This document shows, one piece after another, positions 22,859 through 31,578 of a stretch of 32,468 bases of DNA. Below the pieces are notes generated by a model. The model was given only the letters and a program-made list of their open reading frames with translations. It was not told the origin of the DNA and searched no databases. Made by a program: the position numbers and the translations under genes. Numbering within the stretch: the stretch's first letter is position 1; each line of letters opens with the position of its first letter. The DNA is from an uncultured Mucilaginibacter sp. (GTDB lineage: Bacteria; Bacteroidota; Bacteroidia; Sphingobacteriales; Sphingobacteriaceae). The stretch lies in contig CAIPPO010000223.1 in NCBI GenBank assembly GCA_903866915.1, forward strand, positions 1-32,468, read 5' to 3'.

Positions 22859-23464
22859 CTAAAGCACGCCCCTTTTACCCAATTCCTCCTCCAATGCCTC
22901 TGCCGAAGTAAAATGAATACTTGCGATCCCGATCTTCTCAGCGGCCAAAATATTACGGTAATTGTCGTCGATAAATAAACACTCCTGAGCGTTTACCTCG
23001 TAACGGTTAAGTAGAATGTGATAAAAATCTGGGGTTGGTTTGCGCATTTTTTCTTCGCCGGATACAACGATGCCATCAAACCAGTTAAGGAACTCGAACC
23101 TTGCCTGTGCAACCGGGAAGGTTTCGGCCGACCAGTTGGTGAGCCCGTATATTTTGTATCTACCGCTCTCTTTTAGTTTTTTAAAGATAGTTACCGTATC
23201 ATGAAAAGCTTCGCCCAGCATCTCGTCCCAACGGCCATAAAAGGCGCGTATCAGGTGTTCATGTTCGGGGAATTGCCCTACCAGTATTTCGGTACCTTCT
23301 TGTAGCGACCTGCCGGCATCCTGCTCTTCGTTCCAGTCGGATGTGGTTATTTCGGCCAGGAATTTTTCCATTTTGGCCTCATCGTCAAACAAAGTTCGGT
23401 ACATCAATCGCGGGTTCCAGTCGATCAATACAGCGCCGAGATCGAAAATGATGGTGGTTGTCAT
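22859..23464 (-). CDS. HAD-superfamily hydrolase (YihX-like, subfamily IA)
   Basis: A 201-residue protein starting at the ATG at 23464 (MTTTIIFDLG); the longer frame starts with TTG. Motif I is F-D8-L-G-A-V-L with nucleophile D8. The usual second aspartate is replaced by G10, as in YihX-type sugar phosphatases and haloacid dehalogenase relatives ('FDLGxVL'). Motif II is the T in 'YGLTNWS', motif III the K in 'MRKPTPDFY', motif IV 'LFIDDNYRNI'. A helical cap lies between motifs I and II (about 15-95). It probably dephosphorylates a small sugar phosphate in the cytoplasm; the substrate cannot be predicted. It is downstream of the small CsbD-like gene on the same strand, 47 nt apart. Confidence 0.85.
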   Translation of the reverse strand: MTTTIIFDLGAVLIDWNPRLMYRTLFDDEAKMEKFLAEITTSDWNEEQDAGRSLQEGTEILVGQFPEHEHLIRAFYGRWDEMLGEAFHDTVTIFKKLKESGRYKIYGLTNWSAETFPVAQARFEFLNWFDGIVVSGEEKMRKPTPDFYHILLNRYEVNAQECLFIDDNYRNILAAEKIGIASIHFTSAEALEEELGKRGVL

Positions 23465-23511
23465 AGCATATTGCGGATACGCGCTGGACAAGGTCCAACG
23501 AATATTTTTAG

Positions 23512-23727
23512 CTACAAACGATTATTGTCAATATTCACCAAAGCCTTTTTAAGGGTGAATACTACATAGGCACGATCGCGGTGAACCAGTTCAGAAACTT
23601 TGCTGATCAGTTGGTCTTCCTGCCCCTCGCTATATTGAAGTACTTCATCGGTCAGATGGTTGTATTTGCGCTGCAATTTGATCTTGATGCGCGGCCAATC
23701 TTTATTGCTGATGCTGATCTCTGCCAT
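23512..23727 (-). CDS. Small conserved protein, CsbD/YjbJ-like
   Basis: A 71-residue protein from the ATG at 23727 (MAEISISNKDW); the TTG at 23748 is not needed. The sequence 'WPRIKIKLQRKYNHLTDEVLQYSEGQEDQLISKV' follows the CsbD pattern (W-x-x-I/L-K-x-K-x-x-x-x-x-x-LTD-x-x-L-x-x-x-EG-x-x-x-x-L), seen in small stress-induced helical proteins such as YjbJ. The C-terminal part (RDRAYVVFTLKKALVNIDNNRL) looks specific to Bacteroidota. No enzymatic motif is present and the function is unknown. It is probably the first gene of a two-gene unit with the HAD hydrolase. Confidence 0.6.
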   Translation of the reverse strand: MAEISISNKDWPRIKIKLQRKYNHLTDEVLQYSEGQEDQLISKVSELVHRDRAYVVFTLKKALVNIDNNRL

Positions 23728-23798
23728 GGTGAAATATTGTTTCTGCAAAAATAGAAAAAATCCGTTGTCGGCGCTGCCAAATATTCGGATATCAATTT

Positions 23799-23829
23799 TT
23801 TGAAACCTTTATGGCCCTTATTAGTTTTT
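23799..23829 (+). promoter_or_regulatory. Possible promoter of the outer-membrane protein gene
   Basis: TTTG (23799-23802), a 19-nt spacer, then TAGTTTTT (23822-23829), one base off TAnnTTTG. The predicted start near 23836 lies about 18 nt before the ATG. Confidence 0.4.
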
Positions 23830-23853
23830 AGAACAAACAAAACTATAAATACC

Positions 23854-24429
23854 ATGAAAAAATTTCTTTTAAGTGCCATCATGCTGGTGGCGGTAGCGAT
23901 GAGTGCAAAGGCCCAGTTTTCCCTTGGCGTAAAAGGTGGCGTAAACTTTTCCAACATTAATGCTGATAATTTCAAAAGCTCGACCAAGACTGGCTATCAG
24001 GCGGGGGTGTTTGCCCGTTTCGGTAGCGCATTTTACCTGCAACCCGAAGTTTATCTGAGCAGTACAGGCGGTAATATCAGCACCAACGATAACAGTGCAT
24101 CTGCAAATATTAAATTTACCAATCTTACAGTGCCAGTGTTACTGGGCTATAAATTCGGTCCGGATGCATTGAATTTCAGGTTAATGGCTGGGCCGGAGTA
24201 TACCTATATCATCGACAAAAGCGAGAGTTTTTCCCAAACCTTTCAGGCAGCTTATACTGATTTCGGTAAATACAACAGCAGTACCATCGGATATCAGGCA
24301 GGAGCAGGTGTTGATATAAGTGTACTTACTGTCGACCTGCGCTATGAAGGAAACCTGAACAAGATCAACTCAAATTTCGGTCAAAAGCAAAGCCTGTGGG
24401 CTTTGAGTGTTGGGTTTAAGTTTTTTTAA
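23854..24429 (+). CDS. Outer-membrane beta-barrel protein (PorT/OmpX-like fold)
   Basis: A 191-residue protein from the ATG at 23854, which begins the signal peptide MKKFLLSAIMLVAVAMSAKAQ; the open frame back to 23800 would place extra residues before it. The mature part is an alternating polar/hydrophobic pattern of about eight beta strands ('FSLGVKGGVNFSNI', 'GYQAGVFARFGSAFYLQPEVYLSS', 'NLTVPVLLGYKFG', 'FRLMAGPEYTYII', 'TIGYQAGAGVDISVLTVDLRYEGNL', 'SLWALSVGFKFF'), ending in phenylalanine as outer-membrane barrels do. This is the common small porin-like family of Bacteroidota; transport or structural role is unknown. Single gene, followed by a strong palindrome. Confidence 0.85.
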   Translation: MKKFLLSAIMLVAVAMSAKAQFSLGVKGGVNFSNINADNFKSSTKTGYQAGVFARFGSAFYLQPEVYLSSTGGNISTNDNSASANIKFTNLTVPVLLGYKFGPDALNFRLMAGPEYTYIIDKSESFSQTFQAAYTDFGKYNSSTIGYQAGAGVDISVLTVDLRYEGNLNKINSNFGQKQSLWALSVGFKFF

Positions 24430-24507
24430 TCGGGAAGTCTGAATCCCAGATCCCGAAACCAATCGAGTGCCCCAATGACGCATCGGGTTCAAAAGAATAC
24501 CTGCGAT

Positions 24508-24540
24508 AGATTTGCGAAGTTTTAAAAACTTCGCAAATCT
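24508..24540 (+). repeat. 33-nt near-perfect palindrome, probable bidirectional terminator
   Basis: AGATTTGCGAAGTTTT (24508-24523) and AAAACTTCGCAAATCT (24525-24540) are perfect 16-base arms around a single A. It lies between the convergent outer-membrane protein gene and the DUF1501 gene. The A/T-rich centre means the transcript forms a long stem with a U/A-rich tip on either strand. It may be a dispersed palindrome of this lineage. Confidence 0.6.
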
Positions 24541-24598
24541 GTAGTGATGCGATTTTTGGAGCTTTACTAATCCCCGTAGCAATCGCAACGGCCCCCCC

Positions 24599-25798
24599 TC
24601 AAACAACAGCCAATCCCGCGAAATTTTTCCCCAACACCTGCGAATTATTTGCGCCCAGCCATTTATCGAGCATTGTCGCGTATACCTGGCGAAAATCTAT
24701 TTGGTATTTCAAATCGCCATTATCCAGGTCGCTGAGGTTAGGTGCTTCATTAAATATGCCCGGCTTTTTGATCTGACCGCCAAACAGCAATACGTTATTG
24801 GCCGTTCCATGATCAGTGCCATTGCTGGCATTTTGCTCAACCCTGCGTCCGAATTCGGAAAAAGTCATCACCAGCGTATCATTTAGTTTGCCGGTTTGGT
24901 TTAGATCTTTGATAAAAGCAGCCACCGCATCGGCGTAGACACTAAGTTGTTTGTTTTGCTGGTTTTGCTGCCCCACATGCGTGTCAAAACCGCTCAGCGA
25001 AACATAGTAAATACGCGTGCTTAAACCTGAATTGATGAATTTCGATATCGTTTTCAGTTGGCTGCCGAGTTGGGTGTTGGGATAAGTGCCTTTTACGGCA
25101 TATATTTTAGAGGTCTGCTGGATATATTCTGCCGAAGAATAGGTCTCGATCATCGTTTTGTATAAATAACCCAGGTTGTCCTCATTCAGGTGTTCGCCCT
25201 GGGCATCGTGGGCCAGATCTTTGAAAAAAGGCTCGCGGGTTTCCTGATACAATTTACCTGGATCCTGTACAGCTATGCCCTTCATTGTGGATCCTTTAAG
25301 TGCAAGCGATAGTGTATCATCAACTTCTATTGCAGTATAGGGATTGCGGCAGGTCTGGCAGTTCGAGTCGAGGTAACGGCCAATCCAGCCGCTGCTCAAA
25401 AACTGGTTGGAGTCGCTGGCTGTTTGCCAGATATCCATAGAACGGAAATGCGATCTGTCTGGGTTAGGATAACCCACAGAATTGATGATGCTCATCCAAC
25501 CCTGATCGTACAATTCCTTCAGAGGCAGTAGCGCGGGATTAAAGCCCTGCATATCATCCAGTTTAATAATATCCGAAGGCTTGATAGCAATACTGCTTCG
25601 TTTTTGGTAATAGATGTCGTCGCCAAAAGGCACAATGGTATTCAAGCCATCGTTGCCACCTGAAAGTTGGATGATAACCAGGTTACGCTGACCGTTTAGC
25701 TGGGTTGCAGCCAGCGCCTCGAGCGGTTTTAAAAATACCGGAACCATAAAGGCTCCCGAGGCAAATGCGGTGTTTCGCAGGAAATCGCGACGTTTCAT
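24599..25798 (-). CDS. DUF1501 family secreted protein (sulfatase-like fold)
   Basis: A 399-residue protein with an N-terminal Tat-like signal (MKRRDFLRNTAFASGAFMVP, with R-R-D-F-L). Family features are 'RNLVIIQLSGGNDGLNTIVPF' near 39, 'PDRSHFRSMDIWQTA', 'SSGWIGRYLD', 'VSLSGFDTHVGQQNQQ' and 'VMTFSEFGRRVEQNASNGTDHGTANN', whose D/H residues resemble the metal site of the alkaline phosphatase/sulfatase superfamily. The reaction is not established. It is downstream of the DUF1800 gene on the same strand (137 nt); this pair occurs together in many Bacteroidota and Planctomycetota, so they probably work as one exported unit. Confidence 0.9.
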   Translation of the reverse strand: MKRRDFLRNTAFASGAFMVPVFLKPLEALAATQLNGQRNLVIIQLSGGNDGLNTIVPFGDDIYYQKRSSIAIKPSDIIKLDDMQGFNPALLPLKELYDQGWMSIINSVGYPNPDRSHFRSMDIWQTASDSNQFLSSGWIGRYLDSNCQTCRNPYTAIEVDDTLSLALKGSTMKGIAVQDPGKLYQETREPFFKDLAHDAQGEHLNEDNLGYLYKTMIETYSSAEYIQQTSKIYAVKGTYPNTQLGSQLKTISKFINSGLSTRIYYVSLSGFDTHVGQQNQQNKQLSVYADAVAAFIKDLNQTGKLNDTLVMTFSEFGRRVEQNASNGTDHGTANNVLLFGGQIKKPGIFNEAPNLSDLDNGDLKYQIDFRQVYATMLDKWLGANNSQVLGKNFAGLAVV

Positions 25799-25830
25799 AT
25801 TTTTTTTTAATTAGTAAATTAGTGAATTAG

Positions 25831-25924
25831 TGAATGAGTGAGTCAGAGAGTGGTTAAATCATTTAGTAGTTTTTTTAATTAATGAGTTGGCAAACAAAAA
25901 TTCACTCACTCACTCACTCATTCA
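25831..25924 (-). repeat. Inverted and tandem repeats in the DUF1800-DUF1501 gap
   Basis: TGAATGAGTGAGT (25831-25843) and ACTCACTCATTCA (25912-25924) are perfect 13-base inverted repeats about 68 nt apart. The right arm sits in a CACT/ACTC tandem run (25903-25920), and TTAGTRAA-like repeats precede the left arm. In the operon transcript the arms could form a long hairpin between the two genes. Confidence 0.6.
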
Positions 25925-25935
25925 TACATTGCTAA

Positions 25936-27315
25936 CTAGCATAGTTGATATTCCGGCGTAGAGACGATCTCTATTGCCAGGGTTTTTAATTCTGCGGCTT
26001 GTACCACTGCGTCCTGCACGGTTTGACACATTTTGGGCTCGAGCAGGAATTGCGCAATCTCTAAATTGGATAAGTGTTTTGGCATACCGTCTAAAAATTT
26101 ATCCCAATCGGGCAGTGTTTGCACCCGGGTGTTTACGGCAGTTTGCCGATTCCGTGTCGCTGCAAGGTAAGCCTCATCTTCGGGGTCGGCTTTGCCGGCG
26201 AAATCAATCAGCCCACCATTCAGAATCAGTGAAGGAATTTTTAAGCGATACATCAGCGAGGAGCTATCTATCCAGTTGCGTCCGCCGGGCCACCCGGCAA
26301 CGTTTGGAGGATTAAACAGTGTTTGCCCCAGCGTGCGCTGAAATTCGAGCAAAACTTCGGGATGCTGATAGCTGATGTAAAACTGCCGGTTTAAACCTAC
26401 CGCTAATTCCACCGGCGATTTTATCAGGTTCCCGATGTTTTTATTATCGTAAAACCAATCGGCGGTCATGACATATTCCAGCAGGGGTTTGATCTCGTAT
26501 TTGCCAGCATAAAATAAATCCGCCATAGCATTAATATGCGTCGGGTCGGGCACCTCATTCACCAGGTATTTATACAATTTACCGCAAATAAACCGGGCAG
26601 TTTGTTTTTGTTCGAGCAGGATATTGATGATATCTTCGCCATTAAAATTACCCGACTTACCGAGAAAGCTTTTCTGGCCGGCATCATGTTGCCCGATGCG
26701 GTTTACAAACAGCCCGTCTTTATCAAATCCCCAACCCGTAAACGCCCTCGCCGATTCTTTTACATCCTGCTCGGTATAGTTGCCACGCCCGATGGTAAAA
26801 AGCTCCATCAATTCGCGGGCGAAATTTTCGTTGGGATGATTTTTACGGTTTTGCTGGTTGTTTAAAAACTGCAGCATCGCCGGCGATTTGGAAACTTGCA
26901 AGGTCAATTCTTTGAAATTTCCGAGGGCATTGCTTCGTTGTATGTTGTTCAACTGTTGCGCATAGGCAGCATTGTTGACGCGGCATGCAAAATGATTATG
27001 CCAAAACAGGGTCATTTTTTCGCGTAGCACCGCGTCGGTGGTATTTAGCTGGTTGAACCAGGCCAGGTTGAGATCTTTTTCCTGCTGGCGCTGTTGCTGC
27101 AGAAACATTTTTTTGGCTTCTCCATCGCCCTTCAGGATTGTCATCATATCCACATTGGACTTCACTACTGTAAGCGGCTGGTCGGCCTCTGAAGTCTTGA
27201 AAAGGTCCTTTAGCGCCTTGTTCACCGAAATGTGTTTCGCTTTACTCAGGTCGGCAAAGCGCAAGCCGAAGCCAGCACGGGCATACAAATGCTTAACGGT
27301 TCTTAGATCGTCCAT
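25936..27315 (-). CDS. DUF1800 family protein
   Basis: A 459-residue protein with the DUF1800 order of motifs: 'VKHLYARAGFGLRFADLSK' at the N-terminus, 'LREKMTLFWHNHFACRVNNA', 'NENFARELMELFTIGRGNYTEQDVKESARAFTGW', 'HDAGQKSFLGKSGNFNGEDIINILLEQ', 'ARFICGKLYKYLVNEVPDP', 'VAGWPGGRNWIDSSSLMYRL'. No signal peptide is obvious, unlike its DUF1501 partner. The molecular function of the family is unknown; the conserved W-H-N-H-F and ELMELFTIG motifs suggest an enzymatic or metal-binding site. It is the first gene of the pair, with a 307-nt divergent gap to the DUF3857 cluster. Confidence 0.9.
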   Translation of the reverse strand: MDDLRTVKHLYARAGFGLRFADLSKAKHISVNKALKDLFKTSEADQPLTVVKSNVDMMTILKGDGEAKKMFLQQQRQQEKDLNLAWFNQLNTTDAVLREKMTLFWHNHFACRVNNAAYAQQLNNIQRSNALGNFKELTLQVSKSPAMLQFLNNQQNRKNHPNENFARELMELFTIGRGNYTEQDVKESARAFTGWGFDKDGLFVNRIGQHDAGQKSFLGKSGNFNGEDIINILLEQKQTARFICGKLYKYLVNEVPDPTHINAMADLFYAGKYEIKPLLEYVMTADWFYDNKNIGNLIKSPVELAVGLNRQFYISYQHPEVLLEFQRTLGQTLFNPPNVAGWPGGRNWIDSSSLMYRLKIPSLILNGGLIDFAGKADPEDEAYLAATRNRQTAVNTRVQTLPDWDKFLDGMPKHLSNLEIAQFLLEPKMCQTVQDAVVQAAELKTLAIEIVSTPEYQLC

Positions 27316-27622
27316 GCTGGTTTTGACTCAATCGGAATGAACAGGTTTAAAATCGATATTTTTATATTTCTGAATAATTTTTTATTATTACATCTGTAAG
27401 CTGTAAACCTTGTAGAAGTGAAGAAATTTAAACCTTAATAATTCCGTTTATTTTATTTCATCAGCGACTTTTTCAGGATAATATCGAATTCAATTTTGGC
27501 TGCACGATCTTAACTTAAACAGCAACAAAATCAGGTATTCGCTCAAATTATTTGCAAAAGCGTAGCGGCATCATTTCAGGGATAAGCAGTTATTTTTATA
27601 TTGACACCAGAACCTTTACATC
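27316..27622. other. AT-rich divergent intergenic region
   Basis: This 307-nt gap must hold the promoters of the divergent DUF1800 and DUF3857 genes. A TTTG occurs at 27551-27554, but no good TAnnTTTG follows at the right distance. I see no gene, structured RNA or strong repeat. Confidence 0.5.
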
Positions 27623-29557
27623 ATGAATAAATTTTTTGCTACGGTATTTTTAACCGCCTTATTTTTTGCCGCGGCTGCACAGAATACCTCAACTATTAAA
27701 CCTTATGGCAAAGTTGACAGAGCAGAGTTAGACCTGAAACAATGCGATTTTGAACCAGACGCCAACGCCGAAGTGCTTTTTGACGGCGGGTATGTATATT
27801 TCGACGAGAATCAACTCAGCCCCAAATTGGTATTCGACCGCCATACACGGATCAAAATATTTAATGATAATGGAAAGGATTACGCTAATGTTCGAATAGA
27901 ATATTTTAGCGGTGGTTATATACAAAACGTATCCAGAATTGACGCTGAAACTATCAATGAAGAAAATGGAAAGATCGTAATTAGCAAAGTTGATAAAAGC
28001 CAGATTTTTGATAAGCCCATTGATCATTTATTCTCGTCGGTTACTTTTACGTTCCCAAATGTTAAACCAGGTTCAATCTTAGAATATCACTATATTATCG
28101 TAAGCAAAACCCCGTCTGCCTACCCAACCTGGTATTTTCAGTCGAACATGCCTACTAAATACAGCGAAATTTCGGCTACTATACCTGATGTGGTTCACTA
28201 TAAAAACTATGCACATATTATACCGCCCTATGTAAAACTGGAGCGGGACGCCAATCAGCAGGTAACGCTGCTCGCCATGGCGAACCTATCCTCGGTTCAG
28301 GCAGAGCCCTTTATGACCACTGAAAGAGACAATATGCAGGTGTTGAACACTGAATTGTTTAACATTCACGGCGGCTCATTAAATGTGGCTTTTGACGAAA
28401 ACTGGGACCGGATAGCCAAAGATGCATTAAAGGCGGATAATTTTGGCGACGATATGACCAGGAGTCTGGCAGGTGAAAGCGAGATAATTAAATATGCAAA
28501 AGGCCTTAAATCGGACGATGAGAAGCTCGCTTATATTTTTGACCTCGTAAAAAGCACTGTAAAATGGAACGATTATTATGGTATTGGCACTTTTGATGGT
28601 ACATCGAAAGCCTGGGATAAAAAGATCGGTGATGCGTCCGAGATCAACCTGATACTTCTTCACCTGCTCACTAAAGTGGGTTTAAAAGTCTTTCCTATGC
28701 TTTTAAGTACAAAAGAGCATGGTAAAGTTAATCCTGCAATTGTATCCAGGAATCAGTTCAACACAGTTGCTGTTTACCTGCCGATTGATAGTACTAATTA
28801 CTATGTAATGGATGCTACCGGTAAAAATAATACATACAAGGTAACTCCTGACTACCTGCTTAACTCGTTTGGCCTTGCTATTGACGGCGACACTAAAACC
28901 GGTAAATTGCTTTTTATTGAAAATAGTACGCCCTCGCGCAATATTGTTCTGTTAAATGCCGATGTTACCGCGGATGGTAAACTGCGGGGGAGTGCCGACA
29001 TCAGTAGCGATAGCTATAATCGTATGCGGAATATCGATGTCTACAAAAAAGATGGGGAACAGAAATACACCGAAAAATTAAAAGAAGGAAATAACAGCGT
29101 CAAAATAGCATCGCTTAAGTTGGAAAATATGGAAACTGATTCACTCCCCTTGTTGGAGCATGTTGGTTTTACTGCCGACCTGCCAGGCGCCGATGGTACT
29201 TATATTTACTTTAAACCGAATTTGTTTACTTCGTTGGGTCCGAATCCATTTTTGAGCGAAAAGCGAATGACGGATATCGATTTCAAGCATCTGAATGTAT
29301 ATTCAATTACAGGCAATTACAAACTGCCGGTAGGGTATAAACCTGATGCATTGCCGAAAAGCACCAGGATGGATATGTCTGACCAGAGCATCAGTTTCAG
29401 GAGGCAAGTGCTGCAGGATGAAGGGGTAGTAACTGTCAAGTACATCGTCATTTTCCATAAATCTATGTTCCTGAAAGAAAATTATGCAGAATTGCACGAA
29501 TTTTATAAAAAAATGTACGAAATGATGGATGAGCAGGTGATCCTTAAAAAGTCATGA
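27623..29557 (+). CDS. DUF3857/transglutaminase-like secreted protein, paralog 1, degenerate catalytic site
   Basis: A 644-residue protein with a signal peptide (5-18, then AAQNTSTIKPYGKVDRAEL). The DUF3857 domain covers about 40-270 ('HTRIKIFNDNGKDYANVRIEYF', 'SQIFDKPIDHLFSSVTFTFPNVKPGSILEYHY'). A transglutaminase-like domain follows (about 280-420: 'EKLAYIFDLVKSTVKWNDYY', 'GDASEINLILLHLLTKVGLK', 'YVMDATGKNN'), then a C-terminal beta domain. The position of the catalytic cysteine is A338 and that of the histidine is T381; only the aspartate in 'VMDAT' is kept, so peptidase or transglutaminase activity is unlikely. It was probably retained for binding or a structural envelope role. The next gene is a same-length paralog, 83 nt downstream. 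Confidence 0.85.
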   Translation: MNKFFATVFLTALFFAAAAQNTSTIKPYGKVDRAELDLKQCDFEPDANAEVLFDGGYVYFDENQLSPKLVFDRHTRIKIFNDNGKDYANVRIEYFSGGYIQNVSRIDAETINEENGKIVISKVDKSQIFDKPIDHLFSSVTFTFPNVKPGSILEYHYIIVSKTPSAYPTWYFQSNMPTKYSEISATIPDVVHYKNYAHIIPPYVKLERDANQQVTLLAMANLSSVQAEPFMTTERDNMQVLNTELFNIHGGSLNVAFDENWDRIAKDALKADNFGDDMTRSLAGESEIIKYAKGLKSDDEKLAYIFDLVKSTVKWNDYYGIGTFDGTSKAWDKKIGDASEINLILLHLLTKVGLKVFPMLLSTKEHGKVNPAIVSRNQFNTVAVYLPIDSTNYYVMDATGKNNTYKVTPDYLLNSFGLAIDGDTKTGKLLFIENSTPSRNIVLLNADVTADGKLRGSADISSDSYNRMRNIDVYKKDGEQKYTEKLKEGNNSVKIASLKLENMETDSLPLLEHVGFTADLPGADGTYIYFKPNLFTSLGPNPFLSEKRMTDIDFKHLNVYSITGNYKLPVGYKPDALPKSTRMDMSDQSISFRRQVLQDEGVVTVKYIVIFHKSMFLKENYAELHEFYKKMYEMMDEQVILKKS

Positions 29558-29640
29558 GAAGAGATGTGTCAATTCGTAATAATCATTACTGTTACCCTAA
29601 TACTAACTCCATTAAACTTAAAACTTAAATAACTATTGAA

Positions 29641-31575
29641 ATGAATAAGTACATTCTGTCGGCAACTTTATCGTTGTTGGTTTACACCGTTGGTGCGCAA
29701 ATTAATCCAAACCTGAAAGCCTATGGCAAAGTTGATAAGGGCGACCTGGAATTAAAACAATGCGATTTTGAAAAGGACGCAAATGCCGAAGTGCTTTTTG
29801 ATAAAGCCACCATTTTTTTCTCAGATTATGAGATCGTCATGGAAGAGCATGTGCGGATAAAAATATTTAATGATAACGGAAAGAAGGCAGCTGATGTTCA
29901 TTTTCCCTATCTCGGCGGGAACCATTATGAGTGGATTGAGAAATTACAGGCAGAAACCATCAATGAGAATGCCGATGGCAGTTTGGAGCTTACCAAAGTA
30001 GATAAAAAGCAAATTTTTGATAAGCCGGTTGATAAGGAGCGGTCTGAGTTGTCAATAGCATTTCCAAATGTTAAAGCCGGTTCTATCATCGAATACAAAT
30101 TCCAATTGTTGTGTGCCAATCCTGCTCAGTTTCCTGACTGGTATTTCCAGACTGAATACCCAACCCGGTATAGCGAAATAGAGGCAAAAATACCTGATGT
30201 CTTGCATTTTAAACATCTGGTACGCGTAACGCAACCTTTTGCGGTTGAGCAATGGGATGGTAGCCGTCAAATGGCAAGGCTTGCATTGGCTAATGTTCCG
30301 TCCATTAATGAAGAGCCCTACATGAGTTCGCTTCACGATAACATGCAAAGCATTCAAACTCAATTACTGAGTATTACAGCACCGGCCGGATCTACCGGCG
30401 GTGCAAATTATAGCGAGGATTGGCATAAGGTAGGAAAAAACGAAACGCAATATGACGATTTTGGAGAACAGTTTAAAAGGAAACTGGCTGGCGAAGAAGA
30501 ACTGCTAAGTCATGTGAAAACGTTAAAAACTGATAATGAAAAGATTAGCTATATTTTTGAACAGGTCAAAAATACGATGAAATGGAACGATCTGTATGAA
30601 CGCTATACCGACGACGGTACAGTAAAAGCCTGGGAAAAGAAAATCGGCAACTCGACCGAGATCAACCTGATCGTTTATCACTTGCTTACCAAGGCAGGCA
30701 TCAAAGCTTACCCTTTGTTGGTAAGTACCAAAAGCAACGGCAAGGCAAATCCGGCATTTCCTACCCGTTTCCAGTTTAATAGTTCGGTAGTTTATATCCC
30801 GGTTGACAGTACCACTGTTTATGTGCTGGATGCTACCCGCAAGAATAATCTTTATAATGTGATTCCGGACAACTTCCTGAATAATTTCGGTCTCATGATC
30901 GATAAAGACAATGATAAATATGATATGGTCTTTATTCAGAATGCGCAGCCGGCCAGGGAGGTTATCCTCATCAATTCAGATATTACGGCCGATGGAAAAA
31001 TGCAGGGAACTGCCCAGATCAATAGTTTTGCTTATTATCGGATCGATAACATTGAAAGTTATAAAAAAGACGGTGAAAAGAAGTATATCGAAAACCTGAA
31101 GGATGGCAATAACGACCTCAGCATTCCTTCACTGAAACTTGATAATATGGAAGCCGATTCGCTGCCGCTGACCCAAAATGTCAATTTTAGTCTTAATCTT
31201 GCCGGCTCAGATGGCACTTATATCTATTTTAAACCTAATTTATTTACAACCCTGGGACCTAACCCTTTTCTGGCGGAGAAAAGAACAACGGATATTGATT
31301 TTGGCTATTTAAATAATTATGCAATAACGGGAAATTATAAAATACCTGCAGGGTACAAAGTTGATGCTTTACCAAAAAGCACCCGTATGGAAATGCCCGA
31401 CCAAAGTATAAGCTTCAGGCGACTTGTTGTTGAAAGTGATGGAACGGTGACCGTTCGTTTTACCATCGCTTTCCGGAAGTCGCTTTTCTTCAAAGAAAAT
31501 TATGAAGATTTGCGTGCCTTTTATAAAAAGTTGTACGAATTGATCGATGAACAAGTGATATTAAAGAAAGGGTAA
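29641..31575 (+). CDS. DUF3857/transglutaminase-like secreted protein, paralog 2, degenerate catalytic site
   Basis: Exactly 644 residues like its upstream neighbour, with which it shares long near-identical blocks ('LKQCDFE.DANAEVLFD', 'DGTYIYFKPNLFT.LGPNPFL', 'DALPKSTRM', 'DQSISFRR'). This is a tandem duplication older than the present sequence, since silent and replacement changes are spread throughout. It has a signal peptide (about 4-19, VGAQ), a DUF3857 domain and a transglutaminase-like domain with S338 and S381 in place of the catalytic cysteine and histidine and a kept aspartate ('YVLDAT'). So both copies lost the same two residues, by different substitutions. A third DUF3857 gene starts 3 nt after its stop, so the group is probably one operon. 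Confidence 0.85.
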   Translation: MNKYILSATLSLLVYTVGAQINPNLKAYGKVDKGDLELKQCDFEKDANAEVLFDKATIFFSDYEIVMEEHVRIKIFNDNGKKAADVHFPYLGGNHYEWIEKLQAETINENADGSLELTKVDKKQIFDKPVDKERSELSIAFPNVKAGSIIEYKFQLLCANPAQFPDWYFQTEYPTRYSEIEAKIPDVLHFKHLVRVTQPFAVEQWDGSRQMARLALANVPSINEEPYMSSLHDNMQSIQTQLLSITAPAGSTGGANYSEDWHKVGKNETQYDDFGEQFKRKLAGEEELLSHVKTLKTDNEKISYIFEQVKNTMKWNDLYERYTDDGTVKAWEKKIGNSTEINLIVYHLLTKAGIKAYPLLVSTKSNGKANPAFPTRFQFNSSVVYIPVDSTTVYVLDATRKNNLYNVIPDNFLNNFGLMIDKDNDKYDMVFIQNAQPAREVILINSDITADGKMQGTAQINSFAYYRIDNIESYKKDGEKKYIENLKDGNNDLSIPSLKLDNMEADSLPLTQNVNFSLNLAGSDGTYIYFKPNLFTTLGPNPFLAEKRTTDIDFGYLNNYAITGNYKIPAGYKVDALPKSTRMEMPDQSISFRRLVVESDGTVTVRFTIAFRKSLFFKENYEDLRAFYKKLYELIDEQVILKKG

Positions 31576-31578
31576 CTG

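Noticed and set aside
25903..25924. CRISPR-like or direct-repeat array
   Set aside because: The unit is a tetranucleotide run with no spacers; no CRISPR array or cas gene was seen anywhere in the window.
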